Source: CAZHDB01 sp964531225
Lineage (GTDB): Archaea; Thermoproteota; Thermoprotei_A; Sulfolobales; Desulfurococcaceae
Assembly: GCA_964531225.1 (NCBI GenBank)
Contig: CAZHDB010000022.1
Span: forward strand, 1-25,329
DNA length: 25,329 nucleotides
Direction: 5' to 3'
Positions within the stretch are counted from its first letter, which is position 1, and each line of letters starts with the position of its first letter. The notes beneath the pieces are model-generated. The model saw only the letters and a program-made list of their open reading frames with translations. It made no database searches and was not told where the DNA came from. This document shows, one piece after another, positions 16,442 through 24,304 of the stretch. The translations under genes and the position numbers were made by a program.

Positions 16442-16978
16442 TCATCTATGTGCAATATTGATCGAAATTGAATCATCTTCTTTTTCAACTTCTATTTTAT
16501 GTGGGCCTCCACAATAGATCCATATTGACAAAAACGGCCTTGTCATGACATTGGCTATCGAATCTCCTTTACAAAATATACTTATTTTCGCTTTAGGCAC
16601 TATGTACTCTTTAACACCTTCAATAATTATTTTCGTGGAATCATTTTCCTGCCTAATTTTTAAATCAGCGTTTTCGATGTAAATGGTTAGTACATTATCC
16701 TTTTCCTTAATATTTTCAATAACAGGTGCTCCGGTAATCACATTATCCAATACATTTCCTATCTTTATTAATGAACCTTCTGCATATACCTTGGGAAGAG
16801 ATCTAAAGTTTATTTCTATATTAAATCCTCCATCACCTATATCAAATAACCCGTTTTCAAATCCAACAGCATATACATGATCTGCAAAATACTCTCTACC
16901 GCTAACACTTACTCTACCTTCTTTTATTTCAATTTTAACCTTAATACTTGCAAATTTTCTAGCAAAGTTTGACTTCAT
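16442..16978 (-). CDS. Beta-rich protein of unknown function
   Basis: The 178-residue protein has regularly alternating residues typical of beta sandwiches (VKIEIKEGRVSVSG, NVLTIYIENADLKI, TKIIIEGVKEYIV). It has no membrane segment. Two cysteines near the C-terminus lie in SIFCKGDS and IYCGGPHKIEV. I cannot place it in a family. ATG 16978 follows GAGG with an 8-nt spacer. It is divergent from the metallophosphoesterase and converges with nadE. No function is proposed. Confidence 0.7.
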   Translation of the reverse strand: MKSNFARKFASIKVKIEIKEGRVSVSGREYFADHVYAVGFENGLFDIGDGGFNIEINFRSLPKVYAEGSLIKIGNVLDNVITGAPVIENIKEKDNVLTIYIENADLKIRQENDSTKIIIEGVKEYIVPKAKISIFCKGDSIANVMTRPFLSIWIYCGGPHKIEVEKEDDSISINIAHR

Positions 16979-17089
16979 TATTGGAGCCTCTACTGCATAC
17001 TCGTTAACTATATCACTACTAGCTCCATTTTATTTATATTCTCCGGAGAATACCAAGAATACCTTAGCTATGGTCATTTGGTGGCAACA

Positions 17090-17758
17090 ATGGATTGTAT
17101 AGAGTTTATTGCAATAAGCGATGTACATGGAAGATTTAATTACTTAAGGAAAATTAATAATATCAAAGATGACGCAGAGCTATTAATCATTGCAGGCGAT
17201 ATAACACATTTTGGTAATGTAGATGACGTAATTAGTTTCCTAAGGAAATTAACAGATCTTTTTGAAACGATCTTATTTATTCCGGGAAATTGCGATCCGT
17301 ATCATACTTTAAAATTGGACAACATCGATGGAGCAGCAATTAATATTCATGGGAAGGTATACGCCTATAGGGGCTATTATTTCTATGGAATAGGAGGCTC
17401 GAACATTACACCTTTTAGTACATATATAGAATTCGAAGATGCATATTTAGAAACCATGATCAAAAAATTGGATGAATTAGTTGATGACTATAGTAGAACT
17501 ATAGTTGTAACTCATGCGCCTCCCTACAATACGCTGGATAAGACATTTACTGGATTAAGAGTTGGTGTAAAACCCTATACTATGTTTTTAGAACATAGAC
17601 ATCCAATATTATGGATTAGTGGCCACGTACATGAAGCTAGAGGAAAAATGAAATACAATAAAACATTAATAGTTAATCCTGGACCGTTTATGAAAAAGTA
17701 TTATTCAATTATAAAGCTATGCAATAGTTCTATTGATATAGAACTTAGGAGGTTCTAA
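17090..17758 (+). CDS. Calcineurin-like metallophosphoesterase
   Basis: All five metal-site motifs of the superfamily are present (numbering from TTG 17078): DVHG (15-18), GDITH (40-44), GNCD (70-73), THAPP (145-149) and GHVHE (182-186). They hold a dinuclear metal centre that hydrolyses phosphomono- or diesters. At about 222 residues this is a compact, single-domain archaeal type; the GHVHEARGK end resembles Icc/YfcE-like and archaeal MJ0912-like enzymes. The start is ATG 17090, with GGTGG (17080-17084) 5 nt upstream, rather than the TTG at 17078. It converges on the HAD gene (9-nt gap). Substrate is unknown. Confidence 0.88.
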   Translation: MDCIEFIAISDVHGRFNYLRKINNIKDDAELLIIAGDITHFGNVDDVISFLRKLTDLFETILFIPGNCDPYHTLKLDNIDGAAINIHGKVYAYRGYYFYGIGGSNITPFSTYIEFEDAYLETMIKKLDELVDDYSRTIVVTHAPPYNTLDKTFTGLRVGVKPYTMFLEHRHPILWISGHVHEARGKMKYNKTLIVNPGPFMKKYYSIIKLCNSSIDIELRRF

Positions 17759-17767
17759 ACATCAAAA

Positions 17768-18547
17768 TCATAATATAGTGTCTAAAGCTTCACTAAGATC
17801 ATTGACTATATATGTTGGTTTATCTGCAATCTTATTCAAATCTTCTTTATTAGTTATACCCGTTAGTACAAGAAGTGTATCAATACCCTTTTTCAAGCCT
17901 AATTGGAGATCGGTATATATACTGTCACCTATTATGAGTATTTCGTCGTACGATACATTGTATTTACTAGTTATTACGTCTATAATCCATGTATTGGGTT
18001 TTCCAGCAATAAAATCAGGTCCTCGTCCAAGAGCAGTTGATAAAAAGTTCACTATAGCCCCAGCACCTGGTTCTAGATTATTACCTACAGGATATACGGG
18101 ATCAGTATTAGTTGCTAGAAATAATGCGCCATTCATTAAGTACTTAAGGGCTCTGGCTAACTTGTTGTATGTTAAATATCTATCTAACCCTACAGCGACG
18201 TAGCCTACTCTTTCTGCATCACTTAAAACTGGTATATTATTGCTAATTAATTCCTGATAAAGGCCGGACTCTCCAATTACAAAAACGGGCTTTATTCCAT
18301 TTTCTACAATATATAGGGCAAGTAAGTATGCACTAGTATATATATCACTTATATCAACATTTATTCCCGTTTTAGCTATTCTTTCATAGTACTCTTTTCT
18401 AGATCTAGTCGCATTATTTGTCATAAAAACTACTCTATAATCCTTTAACAATAATTTTTTAGTGGCTATAATGTTTTTGTCCAAGAACTCATTTCCTCTC
18501 CACAAAATACCATCAAGATCCATTAATAATAGTTTATACTTTTTCAT
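17768..18547 (-). CDS. HAD-IIA (NagD/PGPase-like) phosphatase
   Basis: HAD phosphatases transfer phosphate to a conserved aspartate. Motif I is MDLDGILWRG (Asp10 nucleophile, Asp12), motif II FMTNNATRS (43-45 is TNN), motif III is Lys183 in AGKPN, and motif IV is GDSIYTDLQLG (207-217). A class C2 cap between motifs II and III (about 85-180, with ATNTDPVYPVG) places it in subfamily IIA with NagD, p-nitrophenyl phosphatase and phosphoglycolate phosphatase. Its 259 residues are normal. ATG 18547 has GGTGG just upstream, inside the end of the preceding small gene, with which it overlaps 14 nt; translation is probably coupled. A sugar or glycerol phosphate is the likely kind of substrate, but this is not resolved. 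Confidence 0.88.
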   Translation of the reverse strand: MKKYKLLLMDLDGILWRGNEFLDKNIIATKKLLLKDYRVVFMTNNATRSRKEYYERIAKTGINVDISDIYTSAYLLALYIVENGIKPVFVIGESGLYQELISNNIPVLSDAERVGYVAVGLDRYLTYNKLARALKYLMNGALFLATNTDPVYPVGNNLEPGAGAIVNFLSTALGRGPDFIAGKPNTWIIDVITSKYNVSYDEILIIGDSIYTDLQLGLKKGIDTLLVLTGITNKEDLNKIADKPTYIVNDLSEALDTIL

Positions 18548-18845
18548 TTAAAACCACCTTTATCTTACTCCTAAGCTTTTCAATAAATTCATGAATATCC
18601 CTGGCAAATAGAAATAACCCATAAGGTTGGATAACAAAGTCGTTACAATTTAAAAGTATAGTTGTTGATAGACTGCCTAGTTTAGCAAAAATATAATCCT
18701 CTTTATCCCAAATACATAGTATAATACCGCTGCTATCATCTTTGAGAGCAAGTATAGATGTATAATCGCTTGTTTTATCAACATAAATTTTCTTAAACAA
18801 TTCATTAAGAGATTCTTTAATAACATTATATAATTCTTTTCTCAT
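18534..18845 (-). CDS. Small protein of unknown function
   Basis: The 103-residue protein has a helical N-terminus (ELYNVIKESLNELFKKIY), then alternating strands (YTSILALKDDSSGIILCIWDKEDYIFAKLG) and a final helix. This alpha-beta-alpha pattern is faintly like roadblock/longin-type small domains, but that is only an impression. ATG 18845 follows GGAG with a spacer of about 7 nt. It lies 10 nt after the DUF2070 gene and overlaps the HAD gene by 14 nt, so all three probably form one transcript. Confidence 0.65.
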   Translation of the reverse strand: MRKELYNVIKESLNELFKKIYVDKTSDYTSILALKDDSSGIILCIWDKEDYIFAKLGSLSTTILLNCNDFVIQPYGLFLFARDIHEFIEKLRSKIKVVLNEKV

Positions 18846-18855
18846 AATGAACTCC

Positions 18856-20541
18856 TCATATATTAAGTAACATAATAAATACTATTGGTGTTAGAGCTAT
18901 GTATAAAATATTCAATATCAGGGATTTATAAAATACCTTTTCAAGTAGATCTAATAATCTCCATGCAAGATCTCCCATAAGATGAAGATCTCTTTCAGTG
19001 AATATATACCTTAAATTACTCTTACTAATAGTTCTTAAAGCATCATTAGCCATTTTCTTAATAGTGTCAAGTAATTTTCGACTATATTGTACAGGAGTAT
19101 ACACATAGTCTGAAAATAAACCTGTTTCACGATGCTCATCATTAGTTAACACTTCAGCTAGATCGTAGCCGACATCTAATATTACATTAATGATCTTGTC
19201 TCTAAGACCAGGAACCATATTATTCCCTGGTACATATAAAATCCCTACTTTACATTCTCCTACATTAATAGCTAAGAAAACCATGTCATCAATTATTCCT
19301 GGAAAACCATTTGGTGTATGAAAGGCTAAGCCTATATTTGGTTCAAAATAATTTTCTTGCCTATTCAAAAACTCATCTATGATTTTATCCACTAGTTCCA
19401 TGAGGCTTCTCTGATCTATTTTGTTCTCTGCTTCCCAATTATGTGAGTCTACAAGTATTAATGGAGGTATATCATGTTCTAAACTCTTTTTTAACGCGTA
19501 TTCTTGTATGCTATAAGGCAGATCATCTATTCCCTTCCCAGGACGAGATATAAATGCGAGTATAACTTTTGAAAAGGGAATTACTAGTGCTTCCCAGTCA
19601 TAGTATTTAACCTTAAAAGGCATGCCTACAAGTATCTCAATACCTTCACCCCTGGCAATTTTTTCATAAATATATTTAGCGTATTGACTAGTCTCTTTAC
19701 TAGTCACTACATTCCTCTCGTGGCTACCCATTCCATGAAGTACTATTGAATGTATATTCTTCTGTGAAAACATTTCTCTTAACATTGATGGAAACATACT
19801 GCTGCCGGTATTTCGAAATGGGCCAAAATGTATATCAGGATATATAATGGCGATTCTATCACCATAGATTATATGGGTATGGATTTTTCTTTTAACACCA
19901 TGCTTTTGAAAAACTCTTTCTATACTTTTATCTCCGCCGAGCCAGTTTCTCAAAAATAGAGATCCGATGTCTACTGCTCCATAATTATAAACTTTGTATC
20001 TATTTATGAATAACATCGTTGATAAACCAATCAATGGTATTAATATTGAAGATACAAAGTATCTTATATTTGTTAATATCAATGTATTTACTAGTGTTGT
20101 TATGGAAAAAACAATTAGATATACAACTATAGTTCTCTTATTAAATCCATGTACTCCAGCATAGATAGGTAACAGGATTATATTCATCGACATTATTCCT
20201 ATGGATAATACTAATATTAGATCGTGGAGTATTATATTTGAAATAAGCATTACTATAAACATGTATCCATTAGCAACTAGATAAAGACCCAAGATCCTCC
20301 TAAGTATTAATAATGGGCTTTTTAAAAGAGAAAAACCTAATAAATGAACTAAATAATACGAAATCGAACATAGTATGAACATTAAAAATAGATCCAAGCT
20401 TTTCAGAAATACATAAACTAATATATAAATTAATACAATGGGTATTAGTAAAAGAATTGGATGAGGTAATGTAAATAGTACACTATAATATCTTTGCACT
20501 TTTGTTCGGGGCTTTACTATTCTAGTCAAGTAGTCTCCCAT
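18856..20541 (-). CDS. DUF2070 membrane protein
   Basis: DUF2070 is an archaeal family with an N-terminal bundle of membrane helices and a large soluble domain; its function is unknown. The 561 residues show about six to seven hydrophobic segments between 28 and 185, then the soluble part. That part has the family-like motifs GDRIAIIYPDIHFGPFRNTG, LHGMGSHERN, LVDSHNWEAEN and LAFHTPNGFPGIIDDM, rich in His, Asp and Asn that could form a metal or catalytic site. A last hydrophobic helix lies at the C-terminus (about 541-560). ATG 20541 has no Shine-Dalgarno motif, and a TATA-like AAAATATTTTTC at 20561-20571 implies a nearly leaderless mRNA. It leads the group with the small protein and the HAD phosphatase. 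Confidence 0.85.
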   Translation of the reverse strand: MGDYLTRIVKPRTKVQRYYSVLFTLPHPILLLIPIVLIYILVYVFLKSLDLFLMFILCSISYYLVHLLGFSLLKSPLLILRRILGLYLVANGYMFIVMLISNIILHDLILVLSIGIMSMNIILLPIYAGVHGFNKRTIVVYLIVFSITTLVNTLILTNIRYFVSSILIPLIGLSTMLFINRYKVYNYGAVDIGSLFLRNWLGGDKSIERVFQKHGVKRKIHTHIIYGDRIAIIYPDIHFGPFRNTGSSMFPSMLREMFSQKNIHSIVLHGMGSHERNVVTSKETSQYAKYIYEKIARGEGIEILVGMPFKVKYYDWEALVIPFSKVILAFISRPGKGIDDLPYSIQEYALKKSLEHDIPPLILVDSHNWEAENKIDQRSLMELVDKIIDEFLNRQENYFEPNIGLAFHTPNGFPGIIDDMVFLAINVGECKVGILYVPGNNMVPGLRDKIINVILDVGYDLAEVLTNDEHRETGLFSDYVYTPVQYSRKLLDTIKKMANDALRTISKSNLRYIFTERDLHLMGDLAWRLLDLLEKVFYKSLILNILYIALTPIVFIMLLNI

Positions 20542-20597
20542 CTAATAATTATTATGTAGAAAAATATTTTGTTTAGTATTTAAAAAATATAGATTTT

Positions 20598-21128
20598 CTA
20601 ACTTTTCTTTAAGTGATAGACCGCCGCTAATATAAATAATATAAACGAGATTACTAGAGAGACTGCTGTTGCCATAAATCCTCCAATAATACCTTCTAAT
20701 AACGCTGATAAGCCTAAATAAAATATTGCTACCCCAAGTAGAGTAATTGCAACGGATATTATTTTCTCTGCTAGAATATACGCAATAATTATGGAGAATA
20801 ATATCATTAATACCATTGCATATATATTACCGGATAAGCCAAGGATCGATGTCAAGATCATGCCTAGCATAAAACCTATCGCCAAAGATAATATAAGTTT
20901 CACTAAAAACCATGCAAGAAACGCACCTACAATAAATGCCAGTAATGCCGCTACATAGACAGCTGTACCTTCAAGACCTAAGTTACCAGAATATATATAG
21001 GTAAAGTATGCAAAAGCGGCACCGCCTCCCAACATCACCATGATCTTTAATAGTTTCTTGCCAATAAAAGCTAATATGATCCCGAGAACCATTAATACTA
21101 TGGGAGTTATAATCTCTTCAATTGCCAA
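20598..21128 (-). CDS. Polytopic membrane protein of unknown function
   Basis: Almost the whole 176 residues is hydrophobic, with about six membrane helices rich in Gly, Ala and Ile (for example MVLGIILAFIGKKLLKIMV, GFMLGMILTSILGLSG and GIIGGFMATAVSLVISF). It ends in a short basic tail (YHLKKS). It has the look of small TMEM198/DUF4203-like proteins, but the similarity is only in kind. The start is TTG 21128 with GGTG 8 nt upstream. It lies 56 nt ahead of the DUF2070 gene on the same strand and may or may not be co-transcribed. Confidence 0.7.
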   Translation of the reverse strand: MAIEEIITPIVLMVLGIILAFIGKKLLKIMVMLGGGAAFAYFTYIYSGNLGLEGTAVYVAALLAFIVGAFLAWFLVKLILSLAIGFMLGMILTSILGLSGNIYAMVLMILFSIIIAYILAEKIISVAITLLGVAIFYLGLSALLEGIIGGFMATAVSLVISFILFILAAVYHLKKS

Positions 21129-21185
21129 ATCTAAACACCGTCAAGAATCAATTATGTAGTGATAATAATTAAATCTATCCTAAAA

Positions 21186-21279
21186 TGGGCCCGGGGGGAT
21201 TTGAACCCCCGACCTCCCGGTTTCCACGTGAGAGATGTTCTTATCAGCCGGGCGCTCCACCAGGCTGAGCTACGGGCCC
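21186..21279 (-). tRNA. tRNA-Ile (anticodon GAT) with one intron
   Basis: The acceptor is GGGCCCG/CGGGCCC with discriminator A, D-arm GCTC/GAGC and T-arm with TTCAAAT. The anticodon stem is CCCGG/CCGGG with loop CTGATA...A and anticodon GAT (21243-21245 complement). A 20-nt intron at the usual 37/38 site occupies 21222-21241; AAA forms the 3' bulge as in the other two tRNAs here. The spliced tRNA is 74 nt and matches the known archaeal tRNA-Ile pattern. It is the last of four RNA genes in the same direction. Confidence 0.93.
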
Positions 21280-21352
21280 TACTCCCGGCATCACCTCATA
21301 AATCTTTGTCTATATCAGTTATAAATTTTATTTAGTATATACGAAATAAGTA

Positions 21353-21409
21353 TGATCTCAGGCTAAATATTCATCATATATCAGTTTATCCGCTGCTCTT
21401 CATCGATCA
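21353..21409 (-). ncRNA. C/D-box sRNA (2'-O-methylation guide)
   Basis: On the minus strand the order is: stem TGATC (21409-21405), box C ATGAAGA (21403-21397, one base off RTGATGA), a 12-nt guide (21396-21385), box D' CTGA (21384-21381), a 3-nt spacer, box C' ATGATGA (21377-21371), a 9-nt guide (21370-21362), box D CTGA (21361-21358) and stem GATCA (21357-21353). Total is 57 nt, the usual archaeal size. The D guide with the first C of box D is complementary to GGCTAAATA, a conserved 23S rRNA stretch (recalled, not searched). The D' guide target was not identified. Confidence 0.85.
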
Positions 21410-21415
21410 ATATTA

Positions 21416-21483
21416 GGGCCGAGGTTATTGCTACAATGGATCATCATTACCTCAGACCGCCCATCGCCTCCATCCCTCGGCCC
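21416..21483 (-). ncRNA. C/D-type sRNA with two guides to conserved 16S rRNA sites
   Basis: A 9-bp stem GGGCCGAGG/CCTCGGCCC encloses, on the minus strand: a 7-nt box C position (GATGGAG, degenerate, 21474-21468), a 12-nt guide GCGATGGGCGGT (21467-21456), box D' CTGA (21455-21452), spacer GGTA, box C' ATGATGA (21447-21441), a 12-nt guide TCCATTGTAGCA (21440-21429) and a 4-nt box D position (ATAA, degenerate). The first guide pairs with 16S ACCGCCCGUCGC (one G-U). Counting five bases from D' points to the C at E. coli position 1402, which is 2'-O-methylated in bacteria. The second guide pairs over 11 nt with 16S UGCUACAAUGG. A TATA-like GGATAAAATAA near 21498-21508 could serve it. Confidence 0.82.
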
Positions 21484-21544
21484 TATATAAAGTACTATTA
21501 TTTTATCCCTATAGAATTCTATCGTTAACATTCAAAAGAAAGTT

Positions 21545-21636
<92 letters not shown>

Positions 21637-21665
21637 GTCTATAATAGTTTCAGTCTAGTGTCACC

Positions 21666-21675
21666 AATATATAAT
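21666..21675. promoter_or_regulatory. Near-symmetric TATA box between the RNA cluster and the winged-helix gene
   Basis: The sequence around AATATATAAT can serve in both directions. Leftward, a start point falls near 21644, just before tRNA-Ala (21636). Rightward it falls near 21697, just before the ATG at 21703. Another AT-rich stretch at 21681-21690 is an alternative for the rightward gene. Confidence 0.4.
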
Positions 21676-21702
21676 TGTCCTTATTAAAATAGGAGATACT
21701 CT

Positions 21703-21933
21703 ATGAGTAGAACCAAGCTTAATGTCAGAATAGATCTACATAAACTTGGCCACAGAATCATATTAATGAAAAAGGGATTTGTTAGTGTAGACGAAATTGC
21801 ATACGAATTAGGAGTAGCTCTCAATACAGCTGGAAAAATTTTAGCAGCATTGGCAAGGCTAGGCTATGTTGAGAAATGGAGTAATCGTACCTATCGTATT
21901 TGTAAAAATATAAAAAAATCATTTACTTACTAA
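21703..21933 (+). CDS. Small winged-helix DNA-binding protein
   Basis: The 76-residue protein is essentially one winged helix-turn-helix. An N-terminal basic helix is followed by GFVSVDEIAYELGVALNTAGKILAALARLGYVEKW (recognition helix around NTAGKILAALARL), and the wing is SNRTYRI. It probably acts as a transcription regulator; the ligand and targets are unknown. ATG 21703 follows GGAG (21692-21695) with a 7-nt spacer. It lies next to the RNA cluster in the opposite direction. Its last 11 nt overlap the 3' end of the convergent aminotransferase gene. Confidence 0.78.
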   Translation: MSRTKLNVRIDLHKLGHRIILMKKGFVSVDEIAYELGVALNTAGKILAALARLGYVEKWSNRTYRICKNIKKSFTY

Positions 21934-23035
21934 TGAATTTTAGAATAAGATCTATGGCTTCAATTATATCTTGTAAGTCTATAAAGCCCATCATACCTAT
22001 CCTTATCATCTTATTCCTATATTCTCCTAGTCCTGAAGCCAATAGTATTCCGTATCGTCTCCTGATCTCGTCCACAATGGATAGAGAATTTTCAATATAA
22101 AAGACAGCCACACTATTAGATCTATAATAAGGATCTTCAATAACTGGTTTTAAGCCGTGCTTAAGTGCATATTCATATACTTTCACGGCCCTAGTCCTAT
22201 GAAGATCTAGGTACCTATCGATGCCCATAGCAACTATTTTTTCAAGGCTCTTGAATAGTACATAAAGAGAATTTACAGGTGGGGTCGTCAAGGTCCTTCC
22301 ATGATTTTTATGCTCATCTAGATACAGTGGTATGTCAAAGTAGAATGGCACCTTATGACCCTTATGCCTTAGATCCTGAATCCTTTCATATAATCTATTA
22401 CTAAACCCTACGATACTAAAACCAGGTAAACCTCCTAGCGCTTTCTGTGAACCAGTTATAACTGCGTCAATACCCCATTCACTAAGTTTAAATTCCTCTG
22501 CACCAATACTTGAAACACCGTCCACGACTAAATACGCATCTTTTTCATGAACTATTTTAGCTATATCAGGTAAAAATCTGATAACGTAACCAATGCTTGT
22601 CTCATTATGAACTAGGGCTACGATGTCGTAGTTTTCTCTTTCAATAACATTCATTATATCGGATTTTCGGGGTATAGATGGTAGTTTATAGTTAATTGAT
22701 TTTACATTATTTGTATACCTAGATACTATTTCTCTAATTCTATAACCAAAGAACCCATATTCTAATACGAGAACCTTAGTATTTTCATCAACAATATTTG
22801 AAAGTACTGCTTCAATGCCTACGGTAGAAGATCCTGGCATGAGAATCAAGTAATCCTTCTTATTAATGCCCATGATCGCTCTAAGATTATTAGTAGTAAT
22901 AGAAAGTAAATCTTTGAAATCCTTAGTGCCATGAATTATAGGTTTTAGAGCGGCATATTGTAAAATATCTTCAGGTATGTGTATGGGACCAGGTAACAAT
23001 ACCTTTTTTATGTTCATGATCCTATTAAGAACCAT
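21923..23035 (-). CDS. Class V PLP aminotransferase (serine-glyoxylate/alanine-glyoxylate type)
   Basis: The protein has the fold type I aminotransferase signatures (numbering from ATG 23050): PGPIHIPEDIL near the N-terminus, MPGSSTVGIEAVL (71-83), VHNETSIGYV (147-156), LVVDGVSSIGAEEF (174-187, Asp177 contacts the pyridine nitrogen) and the PLP lysine Lys203 in TGSQKALGGLPG. TLTTPPVNSLYVL (substrate-site region) follows. These place it with serine-pyruvate, alanine-glyoxylate and phosphoserine-type transaminases. Of the possible starts I prefer ATG 23035: GGAGG lies 8 nt upstream, giving 370 residues. It converges on the winged-helix gene with an 11-nt overlap. Archaeal members may serve serine or glycine metabolism; the amino donor is not resolved. 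Confidence 0.9.
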   Translation of the reverse strand: MVLNRIMNIKKVLLPGPIHIPEDILQYAALKPIIHGTKDFKDLLSITTNNLRAIMGINKKDYLILMPGSSTVGIEAVLSNIVDENTKVLVLEYGFFGYRIREIVSRYTNNVKSINYKLPSIPRKSDIMNVIERENYDIVALVHNETSIGYVIRFLPDIAKIVHEKDAYLVVDGVSSIGAEEFKLSEWGIDAVITGSQKALGGLPGFSIVGFSNRLYERIQDLRHKGHKVPFYFDIPLYLDEHKNHGRTLTTPPVNSLYVLFKSLEKIVAMGIDRYLDLHRTRAVKVYEYALKHGLKPVIEDPYYRSNSVAVFYIENSLSIVDEIRRRYGILLASGLGEYRNKMIRIGMMGFIDLQDIIEAIDLILKFISK

Positions 23036-23050
23036 ACCAAAATCCTCCAT

Positions 23051-23257
23051 TAATAACTATTTTTATCCAAGACAAATGTTATGTAAAGTATAAGTAGTAA
23101 AAATTATTTATTATCGAGTAGATTTAGGTTCCCACTATGCGAAATTTTACAATAAATTATTGATCATGAATTAAAAATATCCTACTACCAATAAATTATG
23201 AGAAAACATGTATATACTATTTAGATACGTATATCTTTGTAAAGTATATTTTTATTA
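23051..23257. other. AT-rich gap without visible gene
   Basis: It contains probable promoter elements of the aminotransferase gene (TATA-like stretches near 23058-23066 and 23085-23095) and T-rich sequence after the downstream gene's stop. No RNA gene or open frame was recognised. Confidence 0.4.
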
Positions 23258-24136
23258 TTATATAACTAGTTTTATATTTTTCAGTAAGTTTCTTTCATTA
23301 AGTACATAGTTCATATTTTCTTCTACAATTACATCACCGTCTTGAATAACTAGGTCGGGATTAAAACCTCTAGCTATAATTGATAATGGATCTACTTTCA
23401 ATAATGGAGCATGTATTATCTTATCAAGTTTGTATATAATTAGATCAGCCGGAGTATTAGCTTCTATATTATATGTTCCCGATATTAGTAGGTATCCAGA
23501 GAATAATAGGGGTCTAACGTCCTTACTACACATATGTCGATATATTAGAATATATTGGGGGAGATATAGATTCTTCATGTATACTATTTTACAGTTCTCT
23601 TTTCCAACTTCTTCAAGACTGCAAATACTGGAACGATCTATATATAGTACAGAATATTTATCGGATAGATCTTTAGATGTAGTACCTACAATAGCTTCTT
23701 TAACATGTAAGAACTTATCTATATAATCTTCTTCATCAATGATGATTATTGATTTTAATTTATAGGATCGTATAACGTCATATAATTGATCTATATAAGG
23801 TTCATTAAATATTATTGGAAGGGTAACTCCGGTCATAAATAGATCATAAAACGAAGATATTATAAAGGTCTTTATTTCATCTTTTGAAAAGATACTATAA
23901 TCTATACATTTAATAGAGCCTCTGCATGGATATAATGAGGGTGTTATAGCAACACTAAAACCACGAAATATAATAGCATTGTTTTTGAAAGTATAATGTA
24001 GTTCGGAGAACTCGTATTCTATAGGAATTTCCTTGCTATAACTAATGTCAGCTATTTTATCCCTATCAATGTATATATATCCTTCTTTAACCTCATTATC
24101 CGAATATATATAGACGCCTGAAATTAATATTCTCAA
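23258..24136 (-). CDS. Amidohydrolase-like protein lacking the metal-binding histidines
   Basis: The two ends resemble the composite beta-sandwich domain of amidohydrolases: an N-terminal ISGVYIYSDNEVKEGYIYID and a C-terminal NTPADLIIYKLD...GFNPDLVIQDGDVIVEEN. The segment where active enzymes read PGFIDxHxH here reads FRGFSVAITPSLY, so both His ligands are replaced. The barrel between is shortened; total length is 292 residues against about 380-430 for active family members. No other conserved His or Asp metal set is apparent. It is probably a catalytically inactive homologue, with a regulatory or structural role at most. Sequence quality looks normal, with no internal stop or shift. The start is TTG 24136 with GGGT about 7 nt upstream. 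It is divergent from the AOR gene. Confidence 0.65.
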   Translation of the reverse strand: MRILISGVYIYSDNEVKEGYIYIDRDKIADISYSKEIPIEYEFSELHYTFKNNAIIFRGFSVAITPSLYPCRGSIKCIDYSIFSKDEIKTFIISSFYDLFMTGVTLPIIFNEPYIDQLYDVIRSYKLKSIIIIDEEDYIDKFLHVKEAIVGTTSKDLSDKYSVLYIDRSSICSLEEVGKENCKIVYMKNLYLPQYILIYRHMCSKDVRPLLFSGYLLISGTYNIEANTPADLIIYKLDKIIHAPLLKVDPLSIIARGFNPDLVIQDGDVIVEENMNYVLNERNLLKNIKLVI

Positions 24137-24227
24137 TTACAATACCCACTTATTTCTATTATCAAAATATTAGAAAGTACTTAAAGGATATTCAATGTTT
24201 CCATAAACCAAAGAAATAATGTGAAAC

Positions 24228-24236
24228 CCTATAAAT
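24228..24236 (+). promoter_or_regulatory. TATA box ahead of the AOR gene
   Basis: CCTATAAAT predicts a start point near 24258, giving a leader of about 45 nt. The leader contains AGGT-TC-ACCT and CCTACCGTAAGG, weak inverted repeats that could be an operator. Confidence 0.45.
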
Positions 24237-24304
24237 GTTAGGTTCACCTACCGTAAGGTTTACTATTTTCATCTCAATAAATATTAATTAATGGTGTTAT
24301 CGCA

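Noticed and set aside
21416..21483. Plus-strand reading as a 16S rRNA fragment
   Set aside because: Only two separated short 16S matches exist, in an order and spacing explained by antisense guides on the minus strand.
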